From the NCBI RefSeq assembly GCF_965363235.1, contig NC_134843.1, positions 95,575,795 through 95,639,794 of the forward strand: a stretch of 64,000 nucleotides of DNA, in the 5' to 3' direction. The notes beneath the pieces were generated by a model. It saw nothing but the letters and a program-made list of their open reading frames with translations, was not told the origin of the DNA and did no database searches. A program made the position numbers and the translations under genes. The DNA comes from Mytilus galloprovincialis (Eukaryota; Mollusca; Bivalvia; Mytilida; Mytilidae). Shown in pieces: positions 1 through 12,814 of the stretch. Numbering within the stretch: the first letter of the stretch is position 1; each line of letters opens with the position of its first letter.

Positions 1-166
1 TGTTAGACCTAGAGAAGTACAAAGAAAACTTGTCATACATACATCTAAACAATGGACTGTTTTCTACTACTTTTACGTAAAGTTGAAGTTAAATATATAT
101 CTATATCAGTTTTCATATTTTTTAATATCTTCCATATTCAACTTATGAACGATATCTTTAATTTAG

Positions 167-267
167 GTAAAAGACGATGTAAAGTTGAATCCAGATCGAT
201 ATTCGATGATCTATTTACCGAACCCCTTTATTGTTCCTGGTGGTCGATTCAGGGAGACATTTTATTG
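167..267 (+). CDS. TREH: Trehalase exon a (first in window)
   Basis: Acceptor AG at 165-166, donor GT at 268. Reads [20 protein letters not shown] followed by [14 protein letters not shown], with the Trp codon split across the intron. The PROSITE signature Tyr is Phe here (E-T-F-Y-W). The 166 bases before it look like intron. Confidence 0.9.
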
Positions 268-3200
268 GTATGTTCATATAATGTTTAACTATATATATGG
301 CGTTTTAATGAACGTTTACAATTTCAGTAGGGAAAACATAGGATAGCAAGACAACAATTTAGATCATAGTTTTTTTATTGTAATCATTGTAATCATCGTT
401 TAAAAATTTAATGTAATTATTCAGCTCAGCTTTCGGTGCTGTGATTCGTAATAAATAAACGGTTATCACAGATCAATATGAAATGAAAATATTAGGTTAA
501 AGAAAAAACAAAAGTGTAGAAAAACGAAATGCGGGTAATAAGCTTTGCCACTGGAAATTTAGGGTTTGGTGGGTAGAGGCTGGCATGTTGCATTGTAAAA
601 GCTTCTTCAGATAAGGATTGCTTAATGTACAGAGTGCATGGCACTCATCCTACATGAAGCGTCGAATTTAATGTCCTCATTCAAATCGGCTGGGGCTTCT
701 TATGTATACATCCCATACAGGAAAAAGAACGCCTGCCTTTAGCAAGGATTTTGCTTGGGTTTTATATTTTAAGCATTAAACAAAAGCAACACTATCTTTG
801 CTGATTATATATTTATAGAGATGCTAAACATGTAGTCTTGAAATATCCTAGAAATTTGGAAATTGATTTTGAATTTTGAAATGGATTACGTCATTTGTAA
901 TATGTGTTAAAATAGCCACACCAGAACCAATATAACAATGCAAATCTCATATCAAAATTAAAACGGTATCATAAAAAAAAAATGATGAAAATAAAAAAGA
1001 TTTCACGTTTTTGCTAGAGCATAATAAATAACATGAAGCGTGAAGTTGTACACGGTACAGATATTGTCAAATTAAGATCACCTGTAGGTACGCACTATTA
1101 CGGCGACAGTAGTATTCTGTTGGTCGAATTGTAAATCAATTTCGAAGAGACAACTCATGGTAACAAACAGAAAGTAAAAGAATCGAGATCACGACCTGGT
1201 ATCTACTTAAACATATATTCAAAGTCATCTTATTAATATACGAATTTAAGGTTTTGTTTTTAACTTTCTTTTTTCAGGGACTCTTACTGGGTAATTAAGG
1301 GGTTATTGGTATGTGAAATGAACACTACTGTCAAAGGAATGATGGAAAATTTTGTACACTACGTCAAAACGTAAGGTTTGCAAATGATTTTTATATTTTC
1401 ATTATATATAAAATGTTAAGCATTAAATTTATAATCAATCTAACGGTCCATATTTTCTGCCCGTTTGTCACTTCATTGATGCTCGAGGCCAAAATATTTG
1501 AAAATCCAAAAATATGAAGAGCTTATAAAAATAGCATTAGTATTGAAATGCTCGAAAAAGCTCTCGGAGTGAAACATAGAGTTCATTATTTTTGTTATAC
1601 CTTTTTATACGTGCGTCAACATTTTTGCGGGATGTATTATGGTATACAAATGTCCGACGTCCGTCTGTCTGTCTGTCTCTCCGGCGTAAATATATCACAC
1701 CGTAACTTGAGAACGACTTATCCAAATTTCCTGAAACTTAACATAGTTGATTCTTATGATTGTAAAACGATCTGTATACTTTTTGGGGAAAATCAGATTT
1801 AACTTTTTGAGTTGCGGGACTTTGTAACTTAAACAGGGGAAGTAATTTTTTTCACATGTCGCGCCGTATCGCAAAAATGAATTATGATTATTGCTTAAAA
1901 CTTTACACACTTCTTAATTATATAAATCTAAAGATATGTATACTTATTGGTAATGACTCAAAATTTAATTTTAGAGTAATTAAGTTTTTTGTAAAAAAAA
2001 TAAGGGGAGGGGGAGGGTTTTCCATTGTCGAGGCGCAGCTGTTTATTTATTATTTCAACCATTTATGACTAAATTATTTTTCATGTTATTAGTTTTGGAT
2101 TTATACCTAACGGTGGAAGAACATATTTCTCCAGACGATCGCAGCCTCCATTTTTTATTCCAATGATGTATGAATATTATAAGACTACAGGTGATTTGGA
2201 ATTCATTAGAATTAATCTTGATATATTAGAAGTTGAATATAAATTCTGGATGAAACATAGAACTGTAGCCGTTGAAAGGGATGGGAAGATGCATATATTA
2301 AACCAATATCAGTCAGACGTAAGTAAACCAAGGTAAGTAAAATGTTATACTGGAATAATCAGATTACTGAGAGGTTAGGTGGCAGGAATGTTACTAAGTA
2401 TATGCATCTAGTTTTACAGATAATTATACATGAAATGTCAATGTGGACGAGTTGCTAAAGACATACGTACAGATACAATAAAATGACGACATACAGTAGA
2501 TAAAGTCATCTGATAGGTTTTGAAAGGAGCTTGTTGAGAAAATTATAACACTATTGTTGCATGTAAAATGCGATTAACTTATATGGTATAAGAATGAAGA
2601 GAGGTGGAAGATACCTCAAACTCATTTCCTACATAAGACAATCACTGTGTCAAGTCAGGAATATGACAGTTGTTAATCATTTATTTGATGAGTTTGACCT
2701 GTATTTAGCCATTTGATCAGGGACTTTCCGTTTTGAATTTTCCTCGGACGTATTTATGTAATTTAACTGTTTTCATAATTTAATGATAAACTGAAACGTT
2801 CTGGCATAAAAACTAAAAAACAATTGAAAGACACATAAAGGCAATAGTAGAATACCGCTGTTCCAAAGTCATAATCGATTGAGAGAAAAAAAAACAAATC
2901 CGGGTTACAAACTAAAACTGAGGGAAACACATCAAATATATGAGGAAAACAACGAAACAACAGAAACACTAAAAAGTAACAAAAAAACAAACGACATTGC
3001 AAAACACACAGAAACGAACTAAAAAATAACAATTGCCATTTTCCCGACTTGGTACAGGACATTTTAAGAAAAAATAGTGAGTTGAACCTGGTTTTGTGGC
3101 TAGCCAAAACTCCCGTTTTTATTGCAATGTTAAATTTAACACTAAAATGACATCATTACATGACAGGACTACAATAGTAGTGTGCAAGTATATCAAAAAC

Positions 3201-6200
3201 AAGCTAGCGCATGTTCATCCTGTATACTTACCAGGACAAGTTACATCGGTTTCACCAAGTATACGGAAAATCACTAAACCAAAACCCTTTTTGCTGAACT
3301 TAATTCCATTAGTTTCGAAATAATTTCCAATTAAATAACTCCATTATTATATCTGCTTCCTTAACTTACAAATTTCGTTTATGTTACAGACCAGAATCCT
3401 ATTTTGAAGATGTAAAAACTGCAGAGGAAAGAGATATAGGTAAATATGCACTGACTGAGAGTTGACAAAAAATGATGAAGAGTATAAATAAATTTTGGTA
3501 TATCAACTACTTGGCTTGAATTGGCAGTTCACATATCAGATAATTCTGAAATAAATAGTTCAAACCGGGAGTAGTAAATACCACTCAATATTAAAATTAA
3601 ATTAAACGTCCAAGCCTAATAAAGTAATCTGACATGTTCCCGATTATACAAATTTGGTGATATTGGAGGGGCAGGATTACAGCTACTACAAATGAAATAT
3701 ATCAAGGGCCTGTGCCACAGAGATTTTTTAGCAGTCTACAAAAGAAAGGCAGGATGGCTAAAGAAGAGATTTCGAAGATTTGGTTTTAGAATTATAAAGA
3801 AAAACATGAAAAACGAACATTAAAAATTCCATGCGTCCGAAACATATATTTTGGTGAACCTTCATATAAGAATTGAATGTTTCCTTTTTGTAACTCTGTA
3901 CGGTTGTTAAAGCATTGAACGTTCAAACATTCTTTTGTGCGAAGGGCGTCTGCTTCGGTCAGCGCATTTACATCAGAATTAGACTACAGAAAGAAGCATT
4001 CAATTTCCTTCGTTAGAATTTGTTTTATCCCCATGTTATTACTAAAATGATTACTAAAGCCAGTTCAAAACATTTAAACCTTATGCCATTGTTTTATATA
4101 TATGTCTAAAATGTACTGTTTTTAGCTTTGTCCGTTTGGTTTTTGGAACGTATATCTGTATGGTGTAATTGTGTGTTTTCTATCTTTGTGCAAACTGTAA
4201 CAATGCAATAAACGTCATTGTGATTCATTGAAAATAATCTAATAAGATCATTTACAAAAAATACACAACTCGTAAAAGATTACTTGATTGTATAATTTTA
4301 TATTTATTGAAACATAAATTAACTTACAATTATGATTTTCTGTTGTCTTGTAGCTGACACACCCAAACTGTATTCAAACTTAGTATCTGCTTGCGAATCA
4401 GGTTGGGATTTTTCTTCACGTTGGTTTTCCAGAGAAAATGGAGAGAATCTAACACTGAATACTATAGTAACCATGGACATAATTCCAGTTGACCTCAACA
4501 GTATACTTTGTTTAAATGAGTTTATTTTAATGACATTCGCCAGAATTATTGGTAGGTTAAAGTTAGTCGGTAAATTATGTAACCGTGACATTGATGAATT
4601 TACTTCGTCTTGAATTTGCTCCCAATCAATTGACAAAACCATTTCATAAAATATTGAAAATGACCTCATTATTTAAGAAACTAGCTGAATTAGTGCTTTT
4701 GGAATATACAAACATTATAACTACAAGTTTTAAACCCCATTTTGTTGTTGTATCATATTACTTTTCGTCTCGTTATGTCAACTGTAACGGGATTATTCTG
4801 TTTGCATACTAATATTTTACGTATATATTTGCATTTTCCTATACCTAAAATACTTTCAAAGTATATATTTACACTCACTTTTTTCTGTTTATCTGTTAGC
4901 TGTTTGATGACTCGTGTAGCTGGAAATGTTTATGCTCATTAAAACAACATTTATGAATTTGAAATGTACATTGAAAATAACACTTGAATATTTGATTCAT
5001 CCGACGCTTTTTCTCTATTAACTATCATTATGAACGCTGGAACCCAAAAGATTGATGTCACTAGTATGTAAACACAAGTACCTGCATCATGTGCATAAGG
5101 AGCTTTATTGCTAAACGGGACTTAAAGCAATAGCCAAATTCATCAAAGGTCAAGTCTTTGTTAACATTAAACTTCTTAATAATTCATAAATGCATGAATC
5201 CACACAGAATACTATAAAACCTTGTCATCAACCATGTCAGTATACCGATCCACTGCTACACTAAGGGACTATTACTCTAACAGCAGTAGATTTGACTAGA
5301 TTGTCGAACATGACACTTATTATCAATAATCTTCAAAACATGCGTTATTAAAGCTAATATTTTAAATTTCCACAATCTTTTATAAATTAATGTATATTTA
5401 TCCTAATTCCGATACTCCTCGTAGATTTACATATTTGTTTTCATAAATGTCTGCTTGATTCTGCGTCGTACGTATGAAGAGGCGTCTTCTGTATCGTTGG
5501 TGGTGAACTCTTCTTCGCTTTTATTTCGATACAGGCATACTTTAAACGTTTTGTCTGGTATATTTTGGGAATTTTCATAAACTTAGGTCACACTTTAATT
5601 CCATCGTGAATTTTTTACCAACATCTTGGAACTGTTCACTATGACATTATAACATATAATTGTTGGGTTTTTTTTATTTATTTAGAAGATGAAAACAACA
5701 CGCTATATATTTAATGCATCCAAACATGTCTTTCCTTTTTTGCTATATCTTAATATTTTCAGGTAATTCTACAAAAGAACAATATTACCATCAAAAACTA
5801 ACTAATCGTCAAGAAGCCATCGAAGCTGTGTTATATAATACAGATGCAGGAATATGGCATGATTTTTCACTACATACCAATAAATCAAGGGAGTATTTCT
5901 ATATGTCCAATATTTTCCCTGTATATATGGAATGTACAGATTTAACAAATGAAAAGAAGGAAAAATTATTACGATATCTACAGGTAATTAATTTTCGTCT
6001 CTGTTTGATTTTCAAATTAACGAAAAGGAAATTTCAAAATGCTTTTTAAATGAATCATTTATTTCTGTACAAATTGAGATAGAAATAGATTACATGTACA
6101 GGGACTGATTATGTCATATCTTTTGATCAAAAGTAAGAGATTATAAAGTATTTTCAAATGAACTATTCTATCATGTACTTCGTTCTTTAACTACTTAACA

Positions 6201-9200
6201 CAAAGCTTTAAGTCTTCTATGTCATCAGAAGCGGGTTTAAGCGGACGGAGCCCGCGCCCTTGTTAACCTTATGCATATACTTTTTAGTCGCATTACTTTG
6301 TTTCTTGTAGATGCCCCTTCACAATCCTGGATCTGCGTCTAGTAATGCACACTCTTATACGATGAACTAATATTTGATAGATAAAATGTTTGTGCAATCT
6401 GAATATTTGTTGAAAAATATATCTTACTCCGTGAATGTTTGTCTGGAATATAGGTTTTCATTTGTATGTATGAAGAATAATATGTAAGTGGGACCATAAA
6501 ACTTTGTTTAATCTACTACCTTTCCCCGTGGTATCGTGTACACGGTAAACATTTTTTTTTTTACATTTTCTACATTTAAACAAACAAATTCTAAGCTCAG
6601 GGCCGTAACTAGCCTATTTTAATAGAGAGACAAAATATATAGAGGGGCAAAATATATATATTTGCCGAGCGTAGCGAGGCGAAAAATTTTGGCAAGGGGT
6701 CTGGGGGCCGCTCAAGGCCCCAAGAAGCTCTGAGAAAAATAACATAAAATCGTGCATTCTAAGGGTTTCCCGAACTCTTTCTTACATTGAAATGCAATTA
6801 TTTTTTATCTATTTTTTCGACAAATTTCTCAAAGCAAAAACATAGATTCATTGTAATTTAAGACTTTTAGGTTTTACGGGGACATCATTAAAAGTAGACA
6901 GATATGTAGGATAAAACAAAAATCGTAATTCTCATAATCATTAAAGCCGGATCTGTCTGTTTGTTCTTGTTTTATATTGTGCTTAGACTTTGGTGATTTT
7001 TTTTTAAGACTAGATTTAAATATAGTGACAGTGCAGTATTATGTTTTAAGTACTAGTTCTGCATTAAGTCACCACTAAGGACCGTCTTGACCTTGTTTTA
7101 CGGTATTAATGATTCTTTTATTGTTGAAGACCCTCCTACAACTATCAAGATGAAGACTTAGAAAAATAAACTTTGACCATTGATCATTTGTATATTTTCT
7201 ATACATTGACTTTGTGTGCGATTAGGTCCTGTGCACGTTTACTTTATTACTTTTTTTTTACCATATTCCTTTATTTTCTATTAAAGGGTCTAAACACGAG
7301 TGTATCCTTCAATTAAAAGGTCATATGGCAATACATTGATGCTTTTTTATAGATGATTTGATACCGGGAAATCTGTGGTTTTATTTTTATTTAAACCATG
7401 CCAGCTATCTAGTGTTATCTACAAAAAAGAGTCAGATTTGTATTCTTTGATACCATGCAGAAACGACCATTTGTGTACGGTTTCCAGTAACATTGAAAAT
7501 TCTTAAAATATTTTCTCGCACAATGTCTGGACATCAGTGGACATGCAACATTGCAAAAAACACACATTTACAAATGAAAATCAACACTCAGACTAAAGTC
7601 ATAAAATAGGACAATAAATGAACAAAAGACAAACCCGGGACACAGAAGTACAAACAATAGACCATCAACTCTGAAAGCTAAAAGTAAAATAGAAACACGG
7701 ATCAAGAAAAACATGTAGGGGTGACATAAAAGAGGGAAGAGAACTTGCTTCTTGCTAGACACTTTCCGTGAAAACAATTTGATATGAAGATAATCTTTTG
7801 TTTCATTTTTTTTTGAAATTTCAAACATGAGGCATTTGCCTCATTTCCCTCAATGTAGTTACGGCCCAGAAGCTGTTTACATTAAAATCTTTTAAGTCAA
7901 ATTTAACGATAAAAGGTAAATTTTCCATTAAAATTTGATTTGCTCTGTGTGTGCCTTGAGAAGATTTTTACAGAAAGGGCCACTTATATAGCCTATTCGT
8001 ATTCTCTACGACGTTATTAGTAATTTCATATACGAGACTCGTGTAAATAAGGAATTTAGTTGTTCAAACTTTTTATTACATTTTTTTTTCAAAATACTTT
8101 GAAATTTTGTACACTTTGTTTCTCTAAAAAAAATACAATCCAAAAAAATAAATTAAATTGTATTATGTTACATTTTCAGACTAATAAAATAACAGAATAC
8201 ATTTCGAAAGGAGGAGTTCCAACCTCTTTAGATGACACTGGCCAACAGTGGGATTTTCCAAATGGATGGTCTCCACTACAACAGATAATGATATGGTCTT
8301 TGGAAAGTATTCCTCAGACGAAGCAGCTAGCTCGAAAACTAGCTTCGTCATGGCTCGACAGCAATTTTCTAGGTTGGCAAAGAACTAGAGGCATGTTCGA
8401 AAAGGTAAAAGTTTGCTTTGATAAAATGATGGAGCAATGATATGAAGATATTATACAATGAATTTATATAATAAATAACAATATGTATTTTACAATTTTG
8501 TTTCATTCTATGTAGTACCAATTTCCCTAAGTTTCTACTACCTCACTTTATCAATACTGACATAAGTAATGATTTTTTACACAAAAATGCAATTTTAAAT
8601 CCATTGTGAAGAAAATTGAAAAATCGTAGGAGAAGACTAGTAAAACTAATAATCTATAAGTTAATTTGTGTCGTTCGTCGTCCGTTGCATTAACATCTTG
8701 CATTTGCTCCTCTCCCCACCCGGAATCTTACACTACTGTAAAGTATATGTTAGACTTGATCTGACTGAAAACATTGTGTATTTCAGTATAATGTACTTGA
8801 GCCAGGGACTCGAGGTGGAGGAGGTGAATATGATATACAGGTATGTTATGCATCCACTTATTACTTAATTTCCAAATTACTTAAAAACCTTGTGGAACTT
8901 AAACCTACCTACATTTTACATTATTGTCAAAATCTATAGTTCAATTCATTTTTCTTTATTGTAATGTGTTACTCAGACATTTTTGATCCGTTCGCAAAAC
9001 TAGAAACAAAAGCAATAAAACAGATTAGATGTGAACAAAGAATGTTGTGTTACACTGTAGAATTTCAATTTAACAGCCGAGTAAAGGCATGAATAGTTCT
9101 TTGTAATAGACCATCCATCAACTTCAACTAAAGTTTCAAATGGCTCTTTAACACGCAAAATATTGTCAACAGGAACATCAGCTAGATCTTCCTTATTCTG

Positions 9201-10154
9201 ACGTCACAGTCGACGAATATTAAATCTTAGTCAGTGTAGAAACCCTCACAGTCATAATTCGAAGCAGACGTGTTCTAGTGAAAATGGGAATTTAACTTAT
9301 ATGATGGACATAACCTTCTATGATTTAGTCGTAACAAATTTTCCAAAACTATTTCATAGAGGTATTGCCGTTACAGTGTAGACAACTGCAATACTTATGT
9401 TGGTAACACTACTGAATCATTTACCCCTATTTTTGACATTTTTACCTATTATGTCTGTTTATGTTGTTCATACATCATTGTCTATATGATGGTTTTCATG
9501 CAACAGTCATACAAGTGAGAGGTTTAGCTAGCTATAAAACCTGGTTTAATCCTTCATTTTCTACATAAGAACAAAACCTGTACCAAGTTAAAAATATGAC
9601 AGTTTTTGTCTATTCGTTTGATGTGTTTGAGGTTTTGATTTGCCATTTAAATTGGGGACTTTCCGTTTTGAGAATTTTCCTCGGAGTTCAGTATTTTTTT
9701 TTTATTTTACTTTTTACCTTTAACTTGTTTATCACCGGCTATCGGTAACATTGTGTTTATGCTCAACAAGTCTGTCGGGGGTGTTACAGTGGGGATTTTA
9801 ATAGAATAAAGGAGTAAAGTTCATGCATGTCTAAAGAAGAAAAACAGAATGTTTAAGTATTCAACATTAAAATCAACACACAAGGTTTATCTAATATATC
9901 GATAAGACTAATTGTAAAGGTAAACTGAAATTTTAATATTATAACAGTGTTTCATTTCTTGTTTACTCGTTTATTTTATAAATCAGGAAGGATTTGGATG
10001 GACAAATGGTGTTGCCTTGGAAATTCTGAAGAAATATGGTGACGTCCTCACAACCCCTGAGTCTAATCCACAATCAACGTGCATAAATGGTTGTGTTATT
10101 CGTAAATCCAACATTTTAATTGTTTTACTAGCTTATATTGTTTATTCAAATTAA
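167..10154 (+). CDS. TREH: Trehalase (GH37), 3' part of gene, nine exons
   Basis: The enzyme hydrolyses alpha,alpha-trehalose to two glucose molecules. Joining nine exons (167-267, 1278-1370, 2093-2332, 3390-3439, 4354-4551, 5763-5983, 8180-8404, 8787-8840, 9987-10154) gives one open frame of 449 residues plus TAA. All junctions are GT-AG and phases agree. Visible family landmarks in order: [15 protein letters not shown] (signature 1), [26 protein letters not shown] (carrying the Asp that acts as general acid in E. coli trehalase), [22 protein letters not shown] (signature 2), GGGGEYDIQ and [12 protein letters not shown]. The Glu in GGGGEY is the likely general base. Animal trehalases are about 580 residues, so about 130 N-terminal residues with the signal peptide lie upstream of the window. 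The last ~15 residues are hydrophobic, suggesting a GPI-anchored ectoenzyme, as in vertebrates. Family assignment is very secure; the anchor is inferred. Confidence 0.95.
1278..1370 (+). CDS. TREH: Trehalase exon b
   Basis: Begins by completing the split Trp codon, then [14 protein letters not shown] and [15 protein letters not shown]. It finishes signature 1. Donor GTAAGG; ends in phase 2. Confidence 0.92.
1615..2040. repeat. Probable dispersed repeat in trehalase intron
   Basis: This intronic stretch includes a (GTCT)n run near 1660-1680 and G-runs near 2003-2017. It resembles a family I recall from bivalve genomes, but only one copy is in the window, so the call rests on memory. Confidence 0.3.
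2093..2332 (+). CDS. TREH: Trehalase exon c
   Basis: Encodes [20 protein letters not shown] and a helical stretch ending in [12 protein letters not shown] and SQPP are substrate-pocket motifs conserved in GH37. Acceptor AG at 2091-2092, donor GTAAGT. Confidence 0.95.
2637..2762 (-). repeat. Family D dispersed repeat, fragment
   Basis: Reverse complement of part of the repeat seen best at 10855-11240. It shares the block around CAGGAATATGACAGTTG and the GGGACTTTCCGTTTTGAA edge. A + strand fragment of related sequence follows at about 3020-3115. Confidence 0.6.
3390..3439 (+). CDS. TREH: Trehalase exon d (50 bp)
   Basis: Short exon reading [18 protein letters not shown], which matches the conserved PRPESYxED stretch of trehalases. 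Flanked by ACAG and GTAAAT; phase 2 in, phase 1 out. Confidence 0.9.
3860..4012. repeat. Degenerate hairpin MITE, related to 28377-28540
   Basis: Imperfect palindrome with AGAATTGAATG on the left and AAGAAGCATTCAATT on the right. It has the same stem and loop landmarks (TTTTTGTAACT, CTTCGGTCA) as the tetraspanin intron copy. It lies in the trehalase intron between exons d and e. Confidence 0.6.
4354..4551 (+). CDS. TREH: Trehalase exon e (catalytic Asp)
   Basis: Encodes [13 protein letters not shown] and [16 protein letters not shown]. The Asp of GWDFSSRW is equivalent to the general acid (Asp312 in E. coli TreA). Phase 1 at both ends. Confidence 0.95.
5763..5983 (+). CDS. TREH: Trehalase exon f
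   Basis: Encodes the helical region [19 protein letters not shown], then [10 protein letters not shown] and SNIFPVYM, matching the GH37 core (usual form WDxxxGxWxDY followed by SNxxPL). Donor CAG|GTAATT, phase 0 out. Confidence 0.93.
6598..7869. mobile_element. hAT-like non-autonomous element, copy 1
   Basis: Bounded by inverted termini CAGGGCCGTAACTA (left) and TAGTTACGGCCCAG (right, last bases diverged). It is flanked by the 5-bp direct repeat AAGCT at 6593-6597 and 7870-7874. The inside shares long blocks with the copy at 17287-18581, such as GAGCGTAGCGAGGCGAAAA and GCCGCTCAAGGCCCC. No transposase frame is present. Termini beginning CAGGG fit the hAT superfamily, and a 5-bp target duplication recalls the hAT5 group; the class is inferred. 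It lies in the trehalase intron between exons f and g. Confidence 0.8.
8180..8404 (+). CDS. TREH: Trehalase exon g (signature 2)
   Basis: Contains [20 protein letters not shown] followed by SPLQQ, the second trehalase signature. It ends FEK, and the motif continues (YNV) in the next exon. 225 bp, phase 0 at both ends. Confidence 0.96.
8787..8840 (+). CDS. TREH: Trehalase exon h (54 bp)
   Basis: Reads [18 protein letters not shown]. The Glu in the glycine-rich loop is the likely catalytic base (Glu496 in the E. coli enzyme). Both splice sites are good matches. Confidence 0.94.
9433..9715 (-). repeat. Family D dispersed repeat, minus copy
   Basis: Reverse complement of 10855-11150, sharing GAGAGGTTTAGCTAGCTATA and most of the sequence to TTCCTCGGAGTTCAGTATT. 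It lies in the last trehalase intron. Confidence 0.8.
9987..10154 (+). CDS. TREH: Trehalase last exon with hydrophobic tail
   Basis: Starts [20 protein letters not shown], then a polar linker with two Cys, then [16 protein letters not shown] and TAA at 10152-10154. The short hydrophobic end with almost no cytoplasmic tail resembles a GPI-attachment signal. It is flanked by an inverted pair of family D repeats. Confidence 0.93.
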   Translation, partial: EGFGWTNGVALEILKKYGDVLTTPESNPQSTCINGCVIRKSNILIVLLAYIVYSN

Positions 10155-10407
10155 AACCCTTCTTGGTGTTGTTCATTGTTACACTATTAAAATTTGAAGT
10201 TACGAAAATTGTGGCTTTCGTTTGGCTTGTAATAGCCATGAACATATTTAAATTACTTTTATCACTAGGCCAGTAGTCAGCAGTTCGGTGTTGACATGAG
10301 TATCAATTATTTTGTCATTTTTATAAATTAACTGTTTGCAAAAGTATGAATTATTCGAAATACTAAGGATTAATGAGATCAAATTCACTCATACATTATT
10401 GATATTG

Positions 10408-10413
10408 AATAAA
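10408..10413 (+). terminator. Possible trehalase polyadenylation signal
   Basis: AATAAA 254 bases after the stop codon. It abuts a dispersed repeat, so it may be fortuitous. Confidence 0.25.
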
Positions 10414-10485
10414 ATTGGGAATGGAAATGGGGAACGTGTCAAATAGAAAAAATAGACCAAAAAGCAGCACAAGGCTACCAAAATT
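10412..10485 (-). repeat. Dispersed repeat, partner of 20338-20400
   Basis: GGGAATGGAAATGGGGAACG and the following bases are the reverse complement of the end of the repeat at 20338-20400. A recognised bivalve-type repeat edge. Confidence 0.5.
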
Positions 10486-10854
10486 ATATACTGACCTTAA
10501 TCAATTGTATATGCATGTTAACACAGTTTGAGATGACCGTTCATATACCTATCAACTTCAGTTGTCAGCTGGTAAAGTAAAACTTATGCTCAGTAGGAAA
10601 TCCGGTTTTGTTGACATTTTCGACTTTAAAAAAAACATTCTAAAAAGGTTTCCGTCAAATCCTTGATTTACATTATGTTTTTTTTTTGTCTATGATATGA
10701 AACTGAACAGAAAAATCGTCATCGTTCTATAGAACGTGCCTATTTTTGTATCTGTTGGTCTGTGTACGACTTGCAATACTCTAATGGTTATGTTGATGGT
10801 TAATTAAATGGCGTCATCACCGTGTATCATCAGTACAGTGGATATAGGTACTAA

Positions 10855-11240
10855 CCAAAAAGTAAAATCACAAAAATACTGAACTCAGAGGAAAATCAAT
10901 TCGGAAAGTCCATAATCACATGGCAAAATCAAATAACAAAACGCATCAAAAACGAATGGACAAGAACTGTCATATTCCTGACTTGGTACAGGCATTTTCA
11001 AATGTAGAAAATGGTGGATTGAACCTGGTTTTATAGCTAGCTAAACCTCTCACTTGTATGACAGTCGCATCAAATTCCATTATATAGTCACCGATGCGTG
11101 AACAAAACAAACAGACATAATAGGTAAAAATGTCAAAAATAGGGGTACAGCAGTCAACATTGTGTTATCATCTTAATCACTATAAAAACAACAAATGTAA
11201 CGAAGAAGCACAAAAAGGCATACATCAAATTAACATCCTC
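10855..11240 (+). repeat. Family D dispersed repeat, reference copy
   Basis: The longest uninterrupted copy in the window. It runs from AAAAAGTAAAATCACAAAAA through ACTGTCATATTCCTGACTTG and ATAGCTAGCTAAACCTCTCA to AGAAGCACAAAAAGGCAT. Other copies are at 2637, 9433, 25000, 28029 and 34222. Confidence 0.8.
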
Positions 11241-12814
11241 ATTTTGATTCAAGCGGGCATGATCAATTTTGACCTTACACGGTAACGAAAATCTTTGTTT
11301 TGCTTTATCAATATTTTTTAATGTACATTTCTCAACATTTAAAAATCCTGCTCCCAAATAATTTTCGCATCGATTTTTCCTATTTATAAAACAACTTTCA
11401 TATTCTAATAAGAGCAATTAACTTGTACATGCGCAAATAGTTGTGAATGTTAACACAAACTTTCAATTTCGATACAGTTGTCGGAACATTTACATGTTTT
11501 ATCTGAAAGAAAGCTAATACAGGGCAAAAGTAATAGTTACCAATCATAATCCTACCTGTGATGACTCATTCCTTGAAACTTTTTGAGTAATACACGAGTA
11601 TGAAAATAAAGTTTTTGTGTACAGTGTAAAGCAACCTAACTATGCACCGTACAGAAGAATTTCTGTGGTCAGCTAAACACCGTACACAACGCTTCTTTCG
11701 GAATAAAATATCGAAAAATAACATATGTATTAAAGATTTAAATGACAATTATTGAAACAGCTATACTTGATACACACACACAGTGGCATTCAATCAGAAA
11801 AAGAGCTGCAATAGATATAGAATTATATCGGATGAGACGAGCCCCAACTTCTTTGACAAGTATTTGCACATGGTTTTAGTAATCGTTCTTGTTTTTGGAA
11901 AATAATGAGACATTTCTAAATATCAACCTACGACCAAATCATTTCTTAAAACAACAATTAAGTTTAGATTGAATTAAGTACCCATTGATATTATGTGAAC
12001 AAAACAAAGATTTTCGATACCGTATAAGGTCAAAATCTCTCACGCCCGCTTGGTTAGTACCTATATCCGCTGTACGATGATACACGGTGGTCATCGATAC
12101 CACAAAGTTGATACTTTTTACGATTTCATGCATTAGTTTCTTGTTTCCTTTGGGACTTTTTAAATTTTGAAATACGTTTTAGTATGTCATAAATCTATTT
12201 TGGGGTTTTGAGTCAATTCAGTGGAAATAAACTAGGCAGCTAATTTTCCTGTTTTGTATGCAACGTCATTAAGGTGGCTCATTATTAAAGTTATGGTACA
12301 TTTAAAACATATACTTCGTGATATAGAAAAATATATATAGAGCAAACACATTATCTAAGGTCATATTTGTCTGTAGCAACAAAACCTATACATTCTTTTT
12401 TTTTAAATCATTACTCACAAAATGGGGGCTATATTGTACTTCAATATCCTGACATGATTTGTTAGACTTGTTGTTTTCAATATTTTATAACAAACTTTTT
12501 TAAAATGTCCGTTAATAAATTTTGAAATTTTCAGAAACTAAGGTTTCATTTCCCTAAGGCAAAGTTGACCTTTGATAGAATTGGCTATTTTTTATGTCTT
12601 CTTTTTTTTATATAGCTCTTCAGCTGTTTATTTTCTTGTACATCCTTGGCTTTCATATATTTGAAATTGCGCGTTCCTGGTGAAGGTTGATCAGAAAAGC
12701 GCTTGGTACGCATGAAATTTATAACGTGTTGTTTTCTTTTTTTTTTTTTTTTTTTTTTTGCATTTACCTTGTAAGTCCGAAAGTTGGTTCAACAAATATG
12801 TGTATCACAATTTT
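11241..12814. other. Intergenic, nothing recognised
   Basis: AT-rich sequence with only short frames on either strand. It has a poly-T tract near 12737-12759 and no motif I can name. Confidence 0.5.

Noticed and set aside
2763..3107. 114-codon minus frame rich in Phe
   Set aside because: Overlaps family D-like repeat DNA inside a trehalase intron and has low-complexity composition.
4319..4669. 116-codon minus frame
   Set aside because: Antisense shadow of trehalase exon e.
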